Shown here: piece after piece, positions 38,966-47,922 of the stretch
Numbering within the stretch: the first letter of the stretch is position 1
Layout of the letters: each line of letters starts with the position of its first letter
Assembly: GCA_005881715.1 (NCBI GenBank)
Contig: VBEE01000059.1
Location: 1 to 55,886, forward strand
Reading direction: 5' to 3'
Source: Chloroflexota bacterium
GTDB taxonomy: Bacteria > Chloroflexota > Dormibacteria > CF-121
Length of the DNA: 55,886 nucleotides
Notes under the pieces: model-generated
Databases searched by the model: none
Seen by the model: only the letters and a program-made list of their open reading frames with translations
Told to the model about the DNA's origin: nothing
Made by a program: the position numbers and the translations under genes

Positions 38966-41155
38966 ATGCGGATTCGTCTTCTCGCGATCATCCCGGCTGT
39001 CGTCCTGCTCTCGGCGTTCCAGGATGGCGCCGCCGTCACTTCGCCGTGGGTCGGAAACCGCGCGGTCACTAACACCGCCCAGCAGCCGGCCTTCATCAAG
39101 GACGAGCATCTCAAGCCGCTCGTTGGGGCACGGGTCAGCCATCCCGTCGCAAACCAGATGCCGAAGTTGCGGGTCGTCGGTGGGGCCCAGGCCAACGCGG
39201 TCATCCCCGCGGTGGACCTCTCCAATGCGTTCATCACCCGCCCCTACCTCGGCCAGCACATCGCGACCTCGATCTTCGACCACTGCAATCCCGACTACAG
39301 CGTCGACGGCCGGATCTGCTACTCGGACGGCTTTGTCGCGCTCTCGTCCAACGGCGTCGACCCGTCGTTCTCCAAGGGCTATGCGTATACGCGCGGGGGG
39401 AGCGACTACGTCAGCTATGACGGCCACAACGGCTGGGATCTGCCGCTCTACTACGAGAACGTTCGGGCTGCGGCCGGCGGCACGGTGCAATTGGCGGGCA
39501 CCGACTCGGTCAATCCCTGCTTTGGCAACACCATCATCATCAATCACGCAAATGGCCTGAGCACCCGCTACGCGCACCTGAACGCCATCTACGTGAGCGC
39601 CGGCCAGGTTGTCGACCGCGGCCTGGTAATCGCGCAGAGCGGCAACACCGGCTGTAGCACTGGCGCCCATCTCCATTTCGGCGTCTACATCACGAGCTCG
39701 TGGACGGCGATCGACCCCTTTGGCTGGAATAGCGCCGGCGCCGACCCCTGGCCGTCGGATATGGGCGACCTGTGGCTGACCGGCAACCCGGCCGATCCGA
39801 TACCGACCGCGCCGCAGAACGTGACGGCGATCGCAGCCAACGCCTCGGCAGTCGTCAGCTGGCAGCCGCCCGCCTTCGACGGCGGCCTGCCGGTGCTGAG
39901 CTACGTCGTGACGGCCAACCCCGGAGGCGCGAGCGCCACCGTGAGCGGGCGTACCACCGGCACCGTCACCGGGCTCAACAATGGCAACTCGTACACCTTC
40001 ACCGTGCTGCCGCGCAATGCGGTTGGCAACGGCTATTGGTCGAGCCCATCCAACAGGATCGTCCCGACGTCGGTGCCGTGGCCGCCGCTGAAGGCGAGCG
40101 CCAGCGCCGGAAACTTCGGGGCGACCGTCTCCTGGTCACCGCCCTCCTATGACGGCGGGACGCCGGTCACCGGCTACATCGTGACCGCCTCGCCTGGCGG
40201 GGCGACCGTCAGCGTGGGCGCCGGCGCGCGCACGGCGTTCATTCCGTCCCTGAGCCCGGACACGACTTACTCGTTTACCTTGGCGGCGGTCAATGTCAAC
40301 GGCAACAGCGCACCGTCGAACACGACGAACGGAGTCGCGCCCTATCCAGTCCACAGCATCTTCACGCTCGATGCATGGGGCGGTGTCCACGGGGCCGGCA
40401 GCTCGGGCGATCCCAGCATCACCGCCTACTGGCCCGACGTGAGTCGTGCCCGCTCGGCAGCCCTGCTCCCGGATGGATCGGGCGGTTACGTGCTCGATCA
40501 GTGGGGCGGGCTGCACCAGTTCGGATCGGCCGCCGCGCCCGGGCCGGTCGCTTACTGGCCGAATTCCGACCTGGCGCGCGACGTCGTCTTGCTGCCGTCG
40601 TCGACCAGCGCCCACGCCGCCGGCTACACGCTGGACGCCTGGGGCGGGCTCCATCAATTCGGTGGCGCGCCCAACGTGCCGGCCACCGCCTACTGGCCGA
40701 ATACCAACCTCGCCAAGCGGGTCGTGCTGCTGAGCGATGGGACCGGCGGCTACACCCTGGACGCCTGGGGTGGGCTGCATGGGTTCGCCGTGGGAACGAA
40801 TCCGCTGCCGCCGGCCATCACGAACTTCGCCTATTGGCCGTCATGGAGTATCGCCCGCGACATCGTGCTGACACCGGGCAGCACGGCGAGCAACGTCTCG
40901 GGCGTGACGCTGGACGGTTGGGGCGGAGTGCATCCTTTCGGCAGCGCCTGTGCCGTGACCGGGATCAGCGCGATGTGGCCGAACTGGGACATCGCCCGCG
41001 CTGTCCGTCTCGCCCCGGGGAGCACGGCGGCCCGCCCGCAGGGCTGGGTGCTGGACGGGTGGGGTGGTCTGCATCAATTCGGTGGAGTTCCGGCCGTGCC
41101 GACCGGCGGCTACTGGCCCAATACCAACCTCGGCGTGCAACTGATGGCGCAGTAG
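38966..41155 (+). CDS. Secreted M23 metallopeptidase with two FN3 domains and six-repeat module
   Basis: A 729-residue exported protein with ATG 38966 behind a good ribosome site (GGGAGG, 38951-38956). A signal peptide (MRIRLLAIIPAVVLLSAF) is followed by a region without known match, then an M23 peptidase domain at about 145-265. His154 and Asp158 (HNGWD), His204 (YAHL) and His237 in HLHFGV supply the zinc and catalytic residues, so it should cut peptidoglycan cross-links or another peptide. Two fibronectin type III domains (about 285-460; SWQPPAFDGG and SWSPPSYDGG) lead to the shared module (40355-41152). The gene is 86 bp after the GH18 gene. Confidence 0.92.
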   Translation: MRIRLLAIIPAVVLLSAFQDGAAVTSPWVGNRAVTNTAQQPAFIKDEHLKPLVGARVSHPVANQMPKLRVVGGAQANAVIPAVDLSNAFITRPYLGQHIATSIFDHCNPDYSVDGRICYSDGFVALSSNGVDPSFSKGYAYTRGGSDYVSYDGHNGWDLPLYYENVRAAAGGTVQLAGTDSVNPCFGNTIIINHANGLSTRYAHLNAIYVSAGQVVDRGLVIAQSGNTGCSTGAHLHFGVYITSSWTAIDPFGWNSAGADPWPSDMGDLWLTGNPADPIPTAPQNVTAIAANASAVVSWQPPAFDGGLPVLSYVVTANPGGASATVSGRTTGTVTGLNNGNSYTFTVLPRNAVGNGYWSSPSNRIVPTSVPWPPLKASASAGNFGATVSWSPPSYDGGTPVTGYIVTASPGGATVSVGAGARTAFIPSLSPDTTYSFTLAAVNVNGNSAPSNTTNGVAPYPVHSIFTLDAWGGVHGAGSSGDPSITAYWPDVSRARSAALLPDGSGGYVLDQWGGLHQFGSAAAPGPVAYWPNSDLARDVVLLPSSTSAHAAGYTLDAWGGLHQFGGAPNVPATAYWPNTNLAKRVVLLSDGTGGYTLDAWGGLHGFAVGTNPLPPAITNFAYWPSWSIARDIVLTPGSTASNVSGVTLDGWGGVHPFGSACAVTGISAMWPNWDIARAVRLAPGSTAARPQGWVLDGWGGLHQFGGVPAVPTGGYWPNTNLGVQLMAQ
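40355..41152 (+). repeat. Six-repeat WGGLH module of the M23 protein
   Basis: Units of 43, 46, 42, 51, 47 and 37 residues. All six have the DxWGG(L/V)H core; unit 4 has the VGTNPLPPAIT insertion, and unit 6 ends QLMAQ at the protein's C terminus. The length pattern is nearly identical to the other four modules. Confidence 0.93.
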
Positions 41156-41166
41156 TCGCTGTGGTA

Positions 41167-41192
41167 GGGGCCGGGCGCGCGTACCCGGCCCC
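41167..41192 (+). terminator. Hairpin terminator after the M23 gene
   Basis: GGGGCCGGG (41167-41175) and CCCGGCCCC (41184-41192) form a perfect 9 bp stem with an 8 nt loop, 11 bp past the stop. An AT-rich stretch follows but no long T run. It separates this gene from the sedolisin promoter at 41218. Confidence 0.7.
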
Positions 41193-41217
41193 ATATGTAT
41201 CCGCCTAATAGCGTCGT

Positions 41218-41223
41218 TATAAT
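41218..41223 (+). promoter_or_regulatory. Consensus -10 (TATAAT) of the sedolisin gene
   Basis: A perfect TATAAT ends 8 nt before TTG 41232, so transcription should start at about 41230 and the mRNA would have almost no leader. No good -35 is visible. Confidence 0.6.
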
Positions 41224-41231
41224 TTCTCGGG

Positions 41232-43424
41232 TTGGGGAGGCATTCCAGGATCCCGGCGCTGGCGCACGCCATGGCGCTGGCCACGGCGTTCATCGCGGCA
41301 GCGGGCTCGAGCTCAGCGTTTGCCGCGGTGCACCACTCAAGGGCCGAAAGTCCCCCCATCCACGCCCGCAAGGCGGCAACGGCTCTCTACGTCAGCGGCT
41401 ACGCGCCCGCGCAATTCCTCCACGCCTATGCCCTGGATCGCCTTGCCTGCTCCAGCGATGCCGCGCATCCATGCGGGAGCGGCCAGACGGTCGGCATCAT
41501 CGACGCCTACGACGACCCGACCGTCGAGGCCGACCTGCAGACATTTGACGCGCAGTTCGGACTGCCCACCTGCACGATCGCGAACGGGTGCCTCACCGTC
41601 GCCACGCCGCAGGGCCTGCCGCCCGCCGATTCCACGTGGGCGGGGGAGATCTCGCTGGACGTTCAGTGGATCCACGCCATCGCACCGGGCGCCAAGATCC
41701 TCCTGGTCGAGTCGATTGACCGCTATTCGGACAACCTGCTGGCCGCGGTCGACTACGCGGTCAACCACGGTGCCTCCGTCGTCTCGATGAGCTGGGGCGG
41801 CGCGGAGACGAGCGACGAAACGGCGGACGACTCTCACTTTCGCGCGTCCGGCGTCAGTTTTGTCGCGGCCTCGGGCGATAAGGGCAGCGGCACCCAGTAT
41901 CCAGCCGCGTCGCCCTATGTCATCGGCGTCGGCGGGACGAGCCTGCCGCTCGACGCGTCGGGCGCCCTGACCGGACCGGAGACAGCCTGGAGCGGCAGCG
42001 GCGGCGGTGCGAGCGTGTACGAAACGCAGCCGGCGTTCCAGGCGAACTTCGGGATCGCCGGCGCCATGCGCAGCATCCCCGACGTCAGCCTCGATGGCGA
42101 CCCGACCACCGGGGTGGCGGTCTACGACTCCACGCCGTTCAACGGCACGACCGGTTGGTATCAGTTCGGCGGAACGAGCGCCTCAACCGCCGAGTGGGCC
42201 GGGCTGCTGGCGATGGCAAATAGCCTGCGCACGAGCCCGCTGACATCGACCCCCGGCGTCCTGTACCAGGCGGCGACCGGCAGCGCGTACGCGGCCGACT
42301 ATCGCGACATCACCCTCGGCACGAATGGCAACTGCGGGACCGCCTGTTCCGCGGGACCGGGCTATGACCTGGTCACCGGGCTCGGGTCGCCGCTGGGATC
42401 GGGGTTGATTCCCTTCCTGGCACCAGGGGCCGCCCCGGCACCGACACCAACCCCAACACCAACGCCGACACCGATCCCAACCGCCACGCCGACCCCAACC
42501 CCGACTCTCACGCCGACACCAGCCCCGACTCCCACGCCGGCGCCAACCCCGACTCCCACGCCGAGGCCAACCCCGTCGCCCACTCCCACACCGATGCCAA
42601 CCCCGACGCCAACTCCGGTGCCGAGCCAATCGATGTATACGCTCGACGCGTTCGGCGGCCTCTATCCGGATGGCCAGTCACCGACGTTCTACGCGGGCGT
42701 GCTGTGGCCGAACTGGAACATCGCGCGCTCCGCGGCGCTCCTGCCGGACGCCAGGGGCGGGTACGTCCTCGACGGCTATGGCGGCCTGCATCCGTTCGGC
42801 TCAGCGCCGGCGGCCTCGGGCGCCGCCTACTTCCCCAACTTCGACATCGCCAGAGACGTCGCGCTGCTGCCCGGGACGGCGAGCCCGCAGGGTTACGTGC
42901 TCGACGGCTGGGGAGGACTGCATCAGTTCGGCGGCGCGCCGGCTCCGCGGGCCACGGGCTATTGGAAAAATTGGGACATCGCCAAACGCGTCGTCATCTT
43001 GAGTGACGGCACCGGGGGCTATGTGCTGGATGGCTGGGGTGGATTGCATGAGTTCGCAGTCGGCAGCAACCCGATGCCGCCGTCGATCACCAACTTCGCG
43101 TACTGGCCGAATTGGTCGATCGCGCGCGGGATCGCGCTGACGCCCGGCGCGACGCGCGCCAGCGTTTCGGGCGTCACCCTCGACGGCTGGGGCGGCGTGC
43201 ACCAGTTCGGAAGCGCCGGCGCCATCACCGGACTCAGCGGCCTGTGGGTGAATTGGGACATCGCGCGCGCCGTCTCGCTCTCGGCGGACAGCAGCGCGGC
43301 GCAGCTACGGGGCTGGGTGCTCGATGGTTGGGGAGGCATTCATGCCTTCGGCGGAGCGCCGCCGGTTCCCTCAGGCGGGTACTGGCCGAACCGCGATGTC
43401 GCCAAACAACTCCTAACTCACTAA
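41232..43424 (+). CDS. Secreted sedolisin-type serine peptidase (S53) with six-repeat module
   Basis: A 730-residue exported protein. The N terminus ([17 protein letters not shown], cut near SAFAA) is a signal peptide. The S53 catalytic set is complete: Glu139 and Asp143 in [19 protein letters not shown], Asp216 in AASGDKG, Ser316 in [11 protein letters not shown], and the calcium site DITLGTNG (from Asp359) with [11 protein letters not shown]. The usual N-terminal prodomain of about 180 residues is missing: only about 60 residues separate the signal peptide from the catalytic fold. After the peptidase comes a Thr-Pro linker (42420-42629), then the shared module (42630-43421). Sedolisins usually work in acid conditions. 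TTG 41232 is used; ATG 41271 would leave a shorter signal peptide. Confidence 0.9.
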   Translation: MGRHSRIPALAHAMALATAFIAAAGSSSAFAAVHHSRAESPPIHARKAATALYVSGYAPAQFLHAYALDRLACSSDAAHPCGSGQTVGIIDAYDDPTVEADLQTFDAQFGLPTCTIANGCLTVATPQGLPPADSTWAGEISLDVQWIHAIAPGAKILLVESIDRYSDNLLAAVDYAVNHGASVVSMSWGGAETSDETADDSHFRASGVSFVAASGDKGSGTQYPAASPYVIGVGGTSLPLDASGALTGPETAWSGSGGGASVYETQPAFQANFGIAGAMRSIPDVSLDGDPTTGVAVYDSTPFNGTTGWYQFGGTSASTAEWAGLLAMANSLRTSPLTSTPGVLYQAATGSAYAADYRDITLGTNGNCGTACSAGPGYDLVTGLGSPLGSGLIPFLAPGAAPAPTPTPTPTPTPIPTATPTPTPTLTPTPAPTPTPAPTPTPTPRPTPSPTPTPMPTPTPTPVPSQSMYTLDAFGGLYPDGQSPTFYAGVLWPNWNIARSAALLPDARGGYVLDGYGGLHPFGSAPAASGAAYFPNFDIARDVALLPGTASPQGYVLDGWGGLHQFGGAPAPRATGYWKNWDIAKRVVILSDGTGGYVLDGWGGLHEFAVGSNPMPPSITNFAYWPNWSIARGIALTPGATRASVSGVTLDGWGGVHQFGSAGAITGLSGLWVNWDIARAVSLSADSSAAQLRGWVLDGWGGIHAFGGAPPVPSGGYWPNRDVAKQLLTH
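42420..42629 (+). repeat. Thr-Pro repeat linker in the sedolisin gene
   Basis: About 70 codons of (Thr/Ala-Pro)n, mostly PTPTP with scattered Ile, Leu, Arg, Ser and Met. It is an extended, possibly O-glycosylated spacer between the peptidase and the C-terminal module. It is the only one of the five genes with this kind of linker. The DNA repeat (about 12 bp period) could change length by slippage. Confidence 0.9.
42630..43421 (+). repeat. Six-repeat WGGLH module of the sedolisin
   Basis: Units of 43, 44, 42, 51, 47 and 37 residues with the common DG(W/Y)GG(L/V/I)H core. Unit 1 ([11 protein letters not shown]) resembles unit 1 of the GH18 protein; unit 4 holds [11 protein letters not shown]; unit 5 begins [11 protein letters not shown]; unit 6 ends AKQLLTH. 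Confidence 0.93.
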
Positions 43425-43509
43425 AGGCGCAGGTAGCCCGGTAGGGAAAACGCACGATGTTGCGGGCTGTCTCAACCAGCCGAGGCTGGTATGGTATCGG
43501 CGCCGCGTC

Positions 43510-45978
43510 GTGCTGATGAACATACCTTCCTTCCGCCGGTTGCTGCTCGCCCTGGCCATGGCGCTCGCGTTGACGCCCGCGTCGGTGCTGGCCGACTGGA
43601 CGACCTATCACCTCGACCAGTCGCGCACCGGCAACGACACGACCGAGCCGGCGGCCACCAATGTGAGCAGCGCCTGGAACGCGAACGTGAGCGGCCAGAT
43701 CTACGCCGAGCCGCTGATCGTGGGCAACACGGTCCTCGTCGCCACCGAGCAGAACAATGTCTACGGGCTCGACGCTGCCACCGGCGCGGTTCTCTGGTCG
43801 AACACCTCACTCGGGACACCGGTTACCCAGTCAACCCTGCCGTGCGGCAACATCAATCCGGTCGTCGGCATCACGGGCACGCCCGTGGTCGATACGGCGA
43901 CCAGCCTCATGTACGTGGTCGCCACCCTGGCGCAGCCGAACGTCCATTACGAGCTCTACGCGATCAACATCAACAACGGCGCGACGGCATGGCATGAGAC
44001 GGTGTCGCCGTCAGGCAATCCGATCTACCAGGGTCAGCGCAGCGCCCTGGCCCTGGCCAACGGCCGGGTCTACATTCCCTTTGGCGGCAGGTCGGGAGAC
44101 TGCGGCACCTACAGCGGGACGGTGGTCGGGGCATTGGCCAGCGGTCCCGGATCCCTGGTGAGCTATGCCCTGCCCGCCGGACACGAGGGCGGCATCTGGG
44201 CGCCGAGCGGTTCCGCGGTGGATGGCTCAGGGAATGTCTACGTCACCACCGGCAACACCACCTGCGGCAGCACCTGCAATCCCTTCGACTTCGGTGAGAC
44301 GGTCCTCAAGCTGTCCCCGACGCTTGGCCTCGTCGACTGGTGGGCGCCCACGAACTGGCCGAGCTTGAACGCCGGCGACACCGACGTCGGCTCGGTCGGC
44401 CCGGCGCTGCTGCCCAACAATCGCATCTTCCAGGTTGGCAAGGGGGGCACCGGCTACATCCTCAACACCACCGGCATGGGTCACATCAGCAATGCACCGT
44501 TCTCGGGCTCGGCCTGCCCCGGAATGACCGCTGATGCGGCGTTTGGCGGCACCGCGTGGGCCGCGCCCTACATCTACGTCCCCTGCCGCACCAAGCTGGT
44601 CGCGCTCAACGTCAATACGACGACGCCGAGCTTCACTGTCGCCTGGCAGGGTCCCGCGGTTTCCTACTCCGGTCCCCCAATCCTGGCCGGCGGCGTGGTG
44701 TGGACGATCGATCCGGCCGGGACGCTCTACGGGCTCAACCCGACGACCGGCGCCATCGTCTACAACATCGGGATCACGTTCGCCAACCATTTCGCGACAC
44801 CGGCGGCGGCGGGCGGCCGCTTGTTCGTCCCCGCGGGCCAGGTGTTGCGCGCCTACAACCTGGCGCCACCTCCTGTCACGCTGAATCCGTCGAGCCTGAC
44901 GTTCGGCAACCGGCCGCAGGGTTCGACCAGCCCGGCGCAATCGTCGACGATCACCAACAGCAGCGGCGCGCCACTGACCATCAATAGCATCAGCATCAGC
45001 GGTGACTTCGCCCAGACCAACTCCTGTGGCACGCTGCCGGCGACCTTCGCCCCGGGCACCGGCTGTTCGGTCAGCGTGACCTTCACGCCGACCGCCAGCG
45101 GCACCCGAACCGGCTCGGTGACGATCGACGACAGCGCGACCGGCAGCCCGCATCAGCTTCGCCTGACCGGCTACTCGTTCGCCTTCAAGGCGGCCCACAC
45201 GCTCGACGGCTGGGGTGGGCTCCACGCGGACGGCGGCACCCCACCACTGACCGACAGCGCGTATTGGCCGGGATGGAAAATCGCGCGCTCCGCGGCCCTG
45301 CTACCGGATGCGAGCGCGGGCTACGTCCTCGACGGCTACGGCGGCGCGCACACGGCGGGCACCATCACCAACGTGCCCACTGCGTATTTCGGCTTTGACA
45401 TCGCGCGCGACATCGTCTTCCTGCCGACGGCCACCGCCGCAAACCCGCAGGGCTACACGCTCGACGGCTGGGGTGGCATCCATCCGTTCGGTGGCGCGCC
45501 CGCGATCAGCGGCGGGGGCTATTGGCCGTTTTGGGACATCGCCAAGCGCCTGGTGCTGCTCAGCGATGGCACCGGCGGCTACATCCTCGACGGGTGGGGC
45601 GGGCTGCATGGCTTCGCGGTCGGCGCCAACCCGATGCCGCCGTCGCTCAGCAGCGCCTTCTGGCCCGGTTGGTCCATCGCCCGCGACATCGCACTCGCCC
45701 CGGGAAGCACCGCCGCGAATGTTGCCGGCGTAACGCTTGACGGCTATGGTGGCGTGCATCCCTTCGGCGCTTCGGGCGCGGTCAGCGGCGAGGCGCTGTG
45801 GCCGAACTGGGACATCGCCCGGGCGGTGCGCTATTCGCAGGACAGCACGGCGGCGAACCCGATGGGCTGGACGCTGGACGGCTGGGGCGGGATCCATCAG
45901 TTCGGCGGCGCGCCGGCCATCCCGATGGGCGGCTTCTGGCCGAACTTCGATATCGCCACCCAGCTGATCATCGGCTGA
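43510..45978 (+). CDS. Secreted PQQ-type beta-propeller protein with ASH domain and six-repeat module
   Basis: An 822-residue exported protein. The signal peptide ends near TPASVLA; either GTG 43510 or ATG 43516 can start it. Residues about 30-450 are a quinoprotein-like propeller with repeated VYGLDAATGAVLWS-type blades (YGLDAATG, YAININNGATAW, YGLNPTTGAIVY). Without assay, enzyme activity should not be assumed. Residues about 455-560 form an ASPM-SPD2-Hydin (choice-of-anchor D) domain: VTLNPSSLTFGNRPQGSTS, then TFAPGTGCSVSVTFTP. The last 262 residues are the shared module (45190-45975). A possible -10 (TATGGT) lies at 43490-43495. Confidence 0.87.
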   Translation: MLMNIPSFRRLLLALAMALALTPASVLADWTTYHLDQSRTGNDTTEPAATNVSSAWNANVSGQIYAEPLIVGNTVLVATEQNNVYGLDAATGAVLWSNTSLGTPVTQSTLPCGNINPVVGITGTPVVDTATSLMYVVATLAQPNVHYELYAININNGATAWHETVSPSGNPIYQGQRSALALANGRVYIPFGGRSGDCGTYSGTVVGALASGPGSLVSYALPAGHEGGIWAPSGSAVDGSGNVYVTTGNTTCGSTCNPFDFGETVLKLSPTLGLVDWWAPTNWPSLNAGDTDVGSVGPALLPNNRIFQVGKGGTGYILNTTGMGHISNAPFSGSACPGMTADAAFGGTAWAAPYIYVPCRTKLVALNVNTTTPSFTVAWQGPAVSYSGPPILAGGVVWTIDPAGTLYGLNPTTGAIVYNIGITFANHFATPAAAGGRLFVPAGQVLRAYNLAPPPVTLNPSSLTFGNRPQGSTSPAQSSTITNSSGAPLTINSISISGDFAQTNSCGTLPATFAPGTGCSVSVTFTPTASGTRTGSVTIDDSATGSPHQLRLTGYSFAFKAAHTLDGWGGLHADGGTPPLTDSAYWPGWKIARSAALLPDASAGYVLDGYGGAHTAGTITNVPTAYFGFDIARDIVFLPTATAANPQGYTLDGWGGIHPFGGAPAISGGGYWPFWDIAKRLVLLSDGTGGYILDGWGGLHGFAVGANPMPPSLSSAFWPGWSIARDIALAPGSTAANVAGVTLDGYGGVHPFGASGAVSGEALWPNWDIARAVRYSQDSTAANPMGWTLDGWGGIHQFGGAPAIPMGGFWPNFDIATQLIIG
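45190..45975 (+). repeat. Six-repeat WGGLH module of the PQQ-propeller protein
   Basis: Units of 43, 44, 42, 50, 46 and 37 residues. Unit 2 is the most diverged (DGYGGAHTAG). Unit 4 carries VGANPMPPSLS, unit 5 starts GVTLDGYGGVH and unit 6 ends TQLIIG. Confidence 0.92.
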
Positions 45979-46026
45979 CGCGCGACCCTCGGTTCGGGTG
46001 AGAAACTTCTAACCCGGCACCGATCC

Positions 46027-47922
46027 ATGCAGACCTTCACCATGATGCTTCAGGCGAGCGGCTTCGCTCTTGCCATGCTGGTGATCGTCACGCTCATCGG
46101 GTTTGGCGTGACGGCCTGGGGTTTCGTTGATGGAGACCTCGAGTTGCTCGTCGTCCCGATCGTCGGGCTGGCCGTCACGGCGGTCGGGATCCAGCTGCTG
46201 ACGCCGGTCCTGCCACCCTGGCTCACGCTGGTTGTGCTGCTGGCGGCGTTCGGCATCTTCTCCGGATGGACGGCCTGGAAAAAGCGCGCGCCGCTCCGGA
46301 AAGCACTGCGCCGCCAGTGGTTGGAGATCGGCGCCGTCCTGGCGGCCGCGCTGCTTCTCTATCAGGCTCTGCTGGCCTACGTATTCGCGGCTCGATTCTT
46401 TACCCTCGCCGGCTGGCCCTCCGACAACATCGAGTTCTATGCCCCGGCCGGGCAGTACCTCCGCAACCATGCCTTCAATGCGAACCAACCACTGGCCATC
46501 GTCGACAATCCGACCACCAGGTACCTGGCCAGAGCCGCGTCTGAGTTTCCCAACAGCGTTGGTTCGCTCGACGGCGCCCTCAGCTTCCTCAGCCGCTGGG
46601 AGGAGCACCGGCTGTTCGACCCGCTCAATGCGTTCCTCTACGCGCTCGTCGTCCCGGCCACCTACGTCTTGCTGCGTCAGCTTGGCGTCTCGCGGGCTGC
46701 GCGCGCCGCCGCCATCCTCCTGCTGATCGCGAACCAGCTCCTCTTCTGGGTCATGGGGCTGGGCTTTCAACAGGAGATGGAAGCGATGCCGATCTTCATC
46801 GCCTCCCTCGCCCTGCTCATCTACGCGTTGCGGGTTCGCAATCCGCTTGCCGCCGGCCTCGCCGGGTTCGTCGGTGGCAGCCTGCTGGGAATCTACCTGC
46901 CGATCTTCATCCTGTTCCTCATCTGCGCCGCCGGCTATGTGGCCGTCCATCTGGTGGGCGCCGGACTCGCCCGGCACCTCGTGTCCAGCCTGCGTCAGCT
47001 CGGCTGGGCCATGGCCGGAGGGCTGGCTGCCTCCGTTGGCGGCCTCTACTGGCTGCTGAGCGGCGAGGGCGTTCGCTTCTGGCTCAGCGTGTTCGGAGTC
47101 AAGTACACCTCCGGCGGCATCTCGACCTTCTTCCCCCTGAAATTCTTGTTCGGCGTGGCCCCGATCTCCGCCCTGACCTGGCCAAGCCTCCCCGCGTTGT
47201 GGTGGGGATCGAGGTGGGCCCTGGTCAGCCGGTGGCTCGGGGTGCTCGTCCCCCTGCTGCTGCTGGGCGGTGCTGCGGTTTTTCTCCTCAAGCGCAGGCT
47301 GCCGGTGCTCGGCCTGATCGCCGCCGCGGGCCTCTATCTGGCCTATCTCCGCTTCGTCGAGCGCTATCCATACGGGTTCATGAAGACCCTGACCTACCTG
47401 GTTCCCCTTACGAGCGCGCTGATCGCCGTGGGAGCGGTGGAGCTCGTCCCGACGATCTGGGCAAGGATCTCGCGCCGCATCGAGTTTCCGCGGCCGCGCA
47501 TGGCCCTGGTCTGGAAGGCGGGTTCCGCCGTGGCCGTCGCGAGTCTCATACCGATTCTTGCCACCGAAGCGATGAGCACCGTCGACATGCAGCGGCTCTG
47601 GATCAAGACCGGCCCAACCTTTCCGGCATCCTACGAGGCGATGTCGGTCCTGCCGAAGCTGGTGCCGCGCGGTGCGGGCATCCTGCTGGTCAACCCTTCC
47701 CGGTCCTACGCTGACGAGATCAAGTACGCGGCCGCCCGCTACTACCTCGTCGAGAACAACCTGGCTCTCGACGATAAGGTCGTCCCTGAGGGCCAGCTGA
47801 GCATCCGCTACAGCTTTCTTCTGGTGCCGAGCTCAGGCACGCCGGTCCCCACGGGCTTTGTCAAGCTCTGGTCTGACCCCGAACTCGGCCTCGCGCTCTA
47901 CCGGCGGGGCCCGAATTCGTGA
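46027..47922 (+). CDS. Large polytopic membrane protein, GT-C-like, unknown substrate
   Basis: A 631-residue protein with about 12-13 hydrophobic segments. A loop after TM3-4 has AGWPSDNIEFYAPAGQYLRNHAF (an Asp-rich loop of the kind seen after TM1 in GT-C folds), and a C-terminal soluble part includes ARYYLVENNLALDDKVVPEG. I do not recognise a named family, though the pattern fits membrane glycosyltransferases or glycan-handling proteins. The gene starts 48 bp after the PQQ-propeller gene and its stop overlaps the next epimerase (GTGA), so it leads a six-gene operon of sugar enzymes. Confidence 0.65.
   Translation: MQTFTMMLQASGFALAMLVIVTLIGFGVTAWGFVDGDLELLVVPIVGLAVTAVGIQLLTPVLPPWLTLVVLLAAFGIFSGWTAWKKRAPLRKALRRQWLEIGAVLAAALLLYQALLAYVFAARFFTLAGWPSDNIEFYAPAGQYLRNHAFNANQPLAIVDNPTTRYLARAASEFPNSVGSLDGALSFLSRWEEHRLFDPLNAFLYALVVPATYVLLRQLGVSRAARAAAILLLIANQLLFWVMGLGFQQEMEAMPIFIASLALLIYALRVRNPLAAGLAGFVGGSLLGIYLPIFILFLICAAGYVAVHLVGAGLARHLVSSLRQLGWAMAGGLAASVGGLYWLLSGEGVRFWLSVFGVKYTSGGISTFFPLKFLFGVAPISALTWPSLPALWWGSRWALVSRWLGVLVPLLLLGGAAVFLLKRRLPVLGLIAAAGLYLAYLRFVERYPYGFMKTLTYLVPLTSALIAVGAVELVPTIWARISRRIEFPRPRMALVWKAGSAVAVASLIPILATEAMSTVDMQRLWIKTGPTFPASYEAMSVLPKLVPRGAGILLVNPSRSYADEIKYAAARYYLVENNLALDDKVVPEGQLSIRYSFLLVPSSGTPVPTGFVKLWSDPELGLALYRRGPNS

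Noticed and set aside
42420-42629. Short tandem DNA repeat considered as a possible CRISPR or regulatory array
   Set aside because: The period is about 6-12 bp, there are no spacers, and it encodes a Thr-Pro linker in frame.
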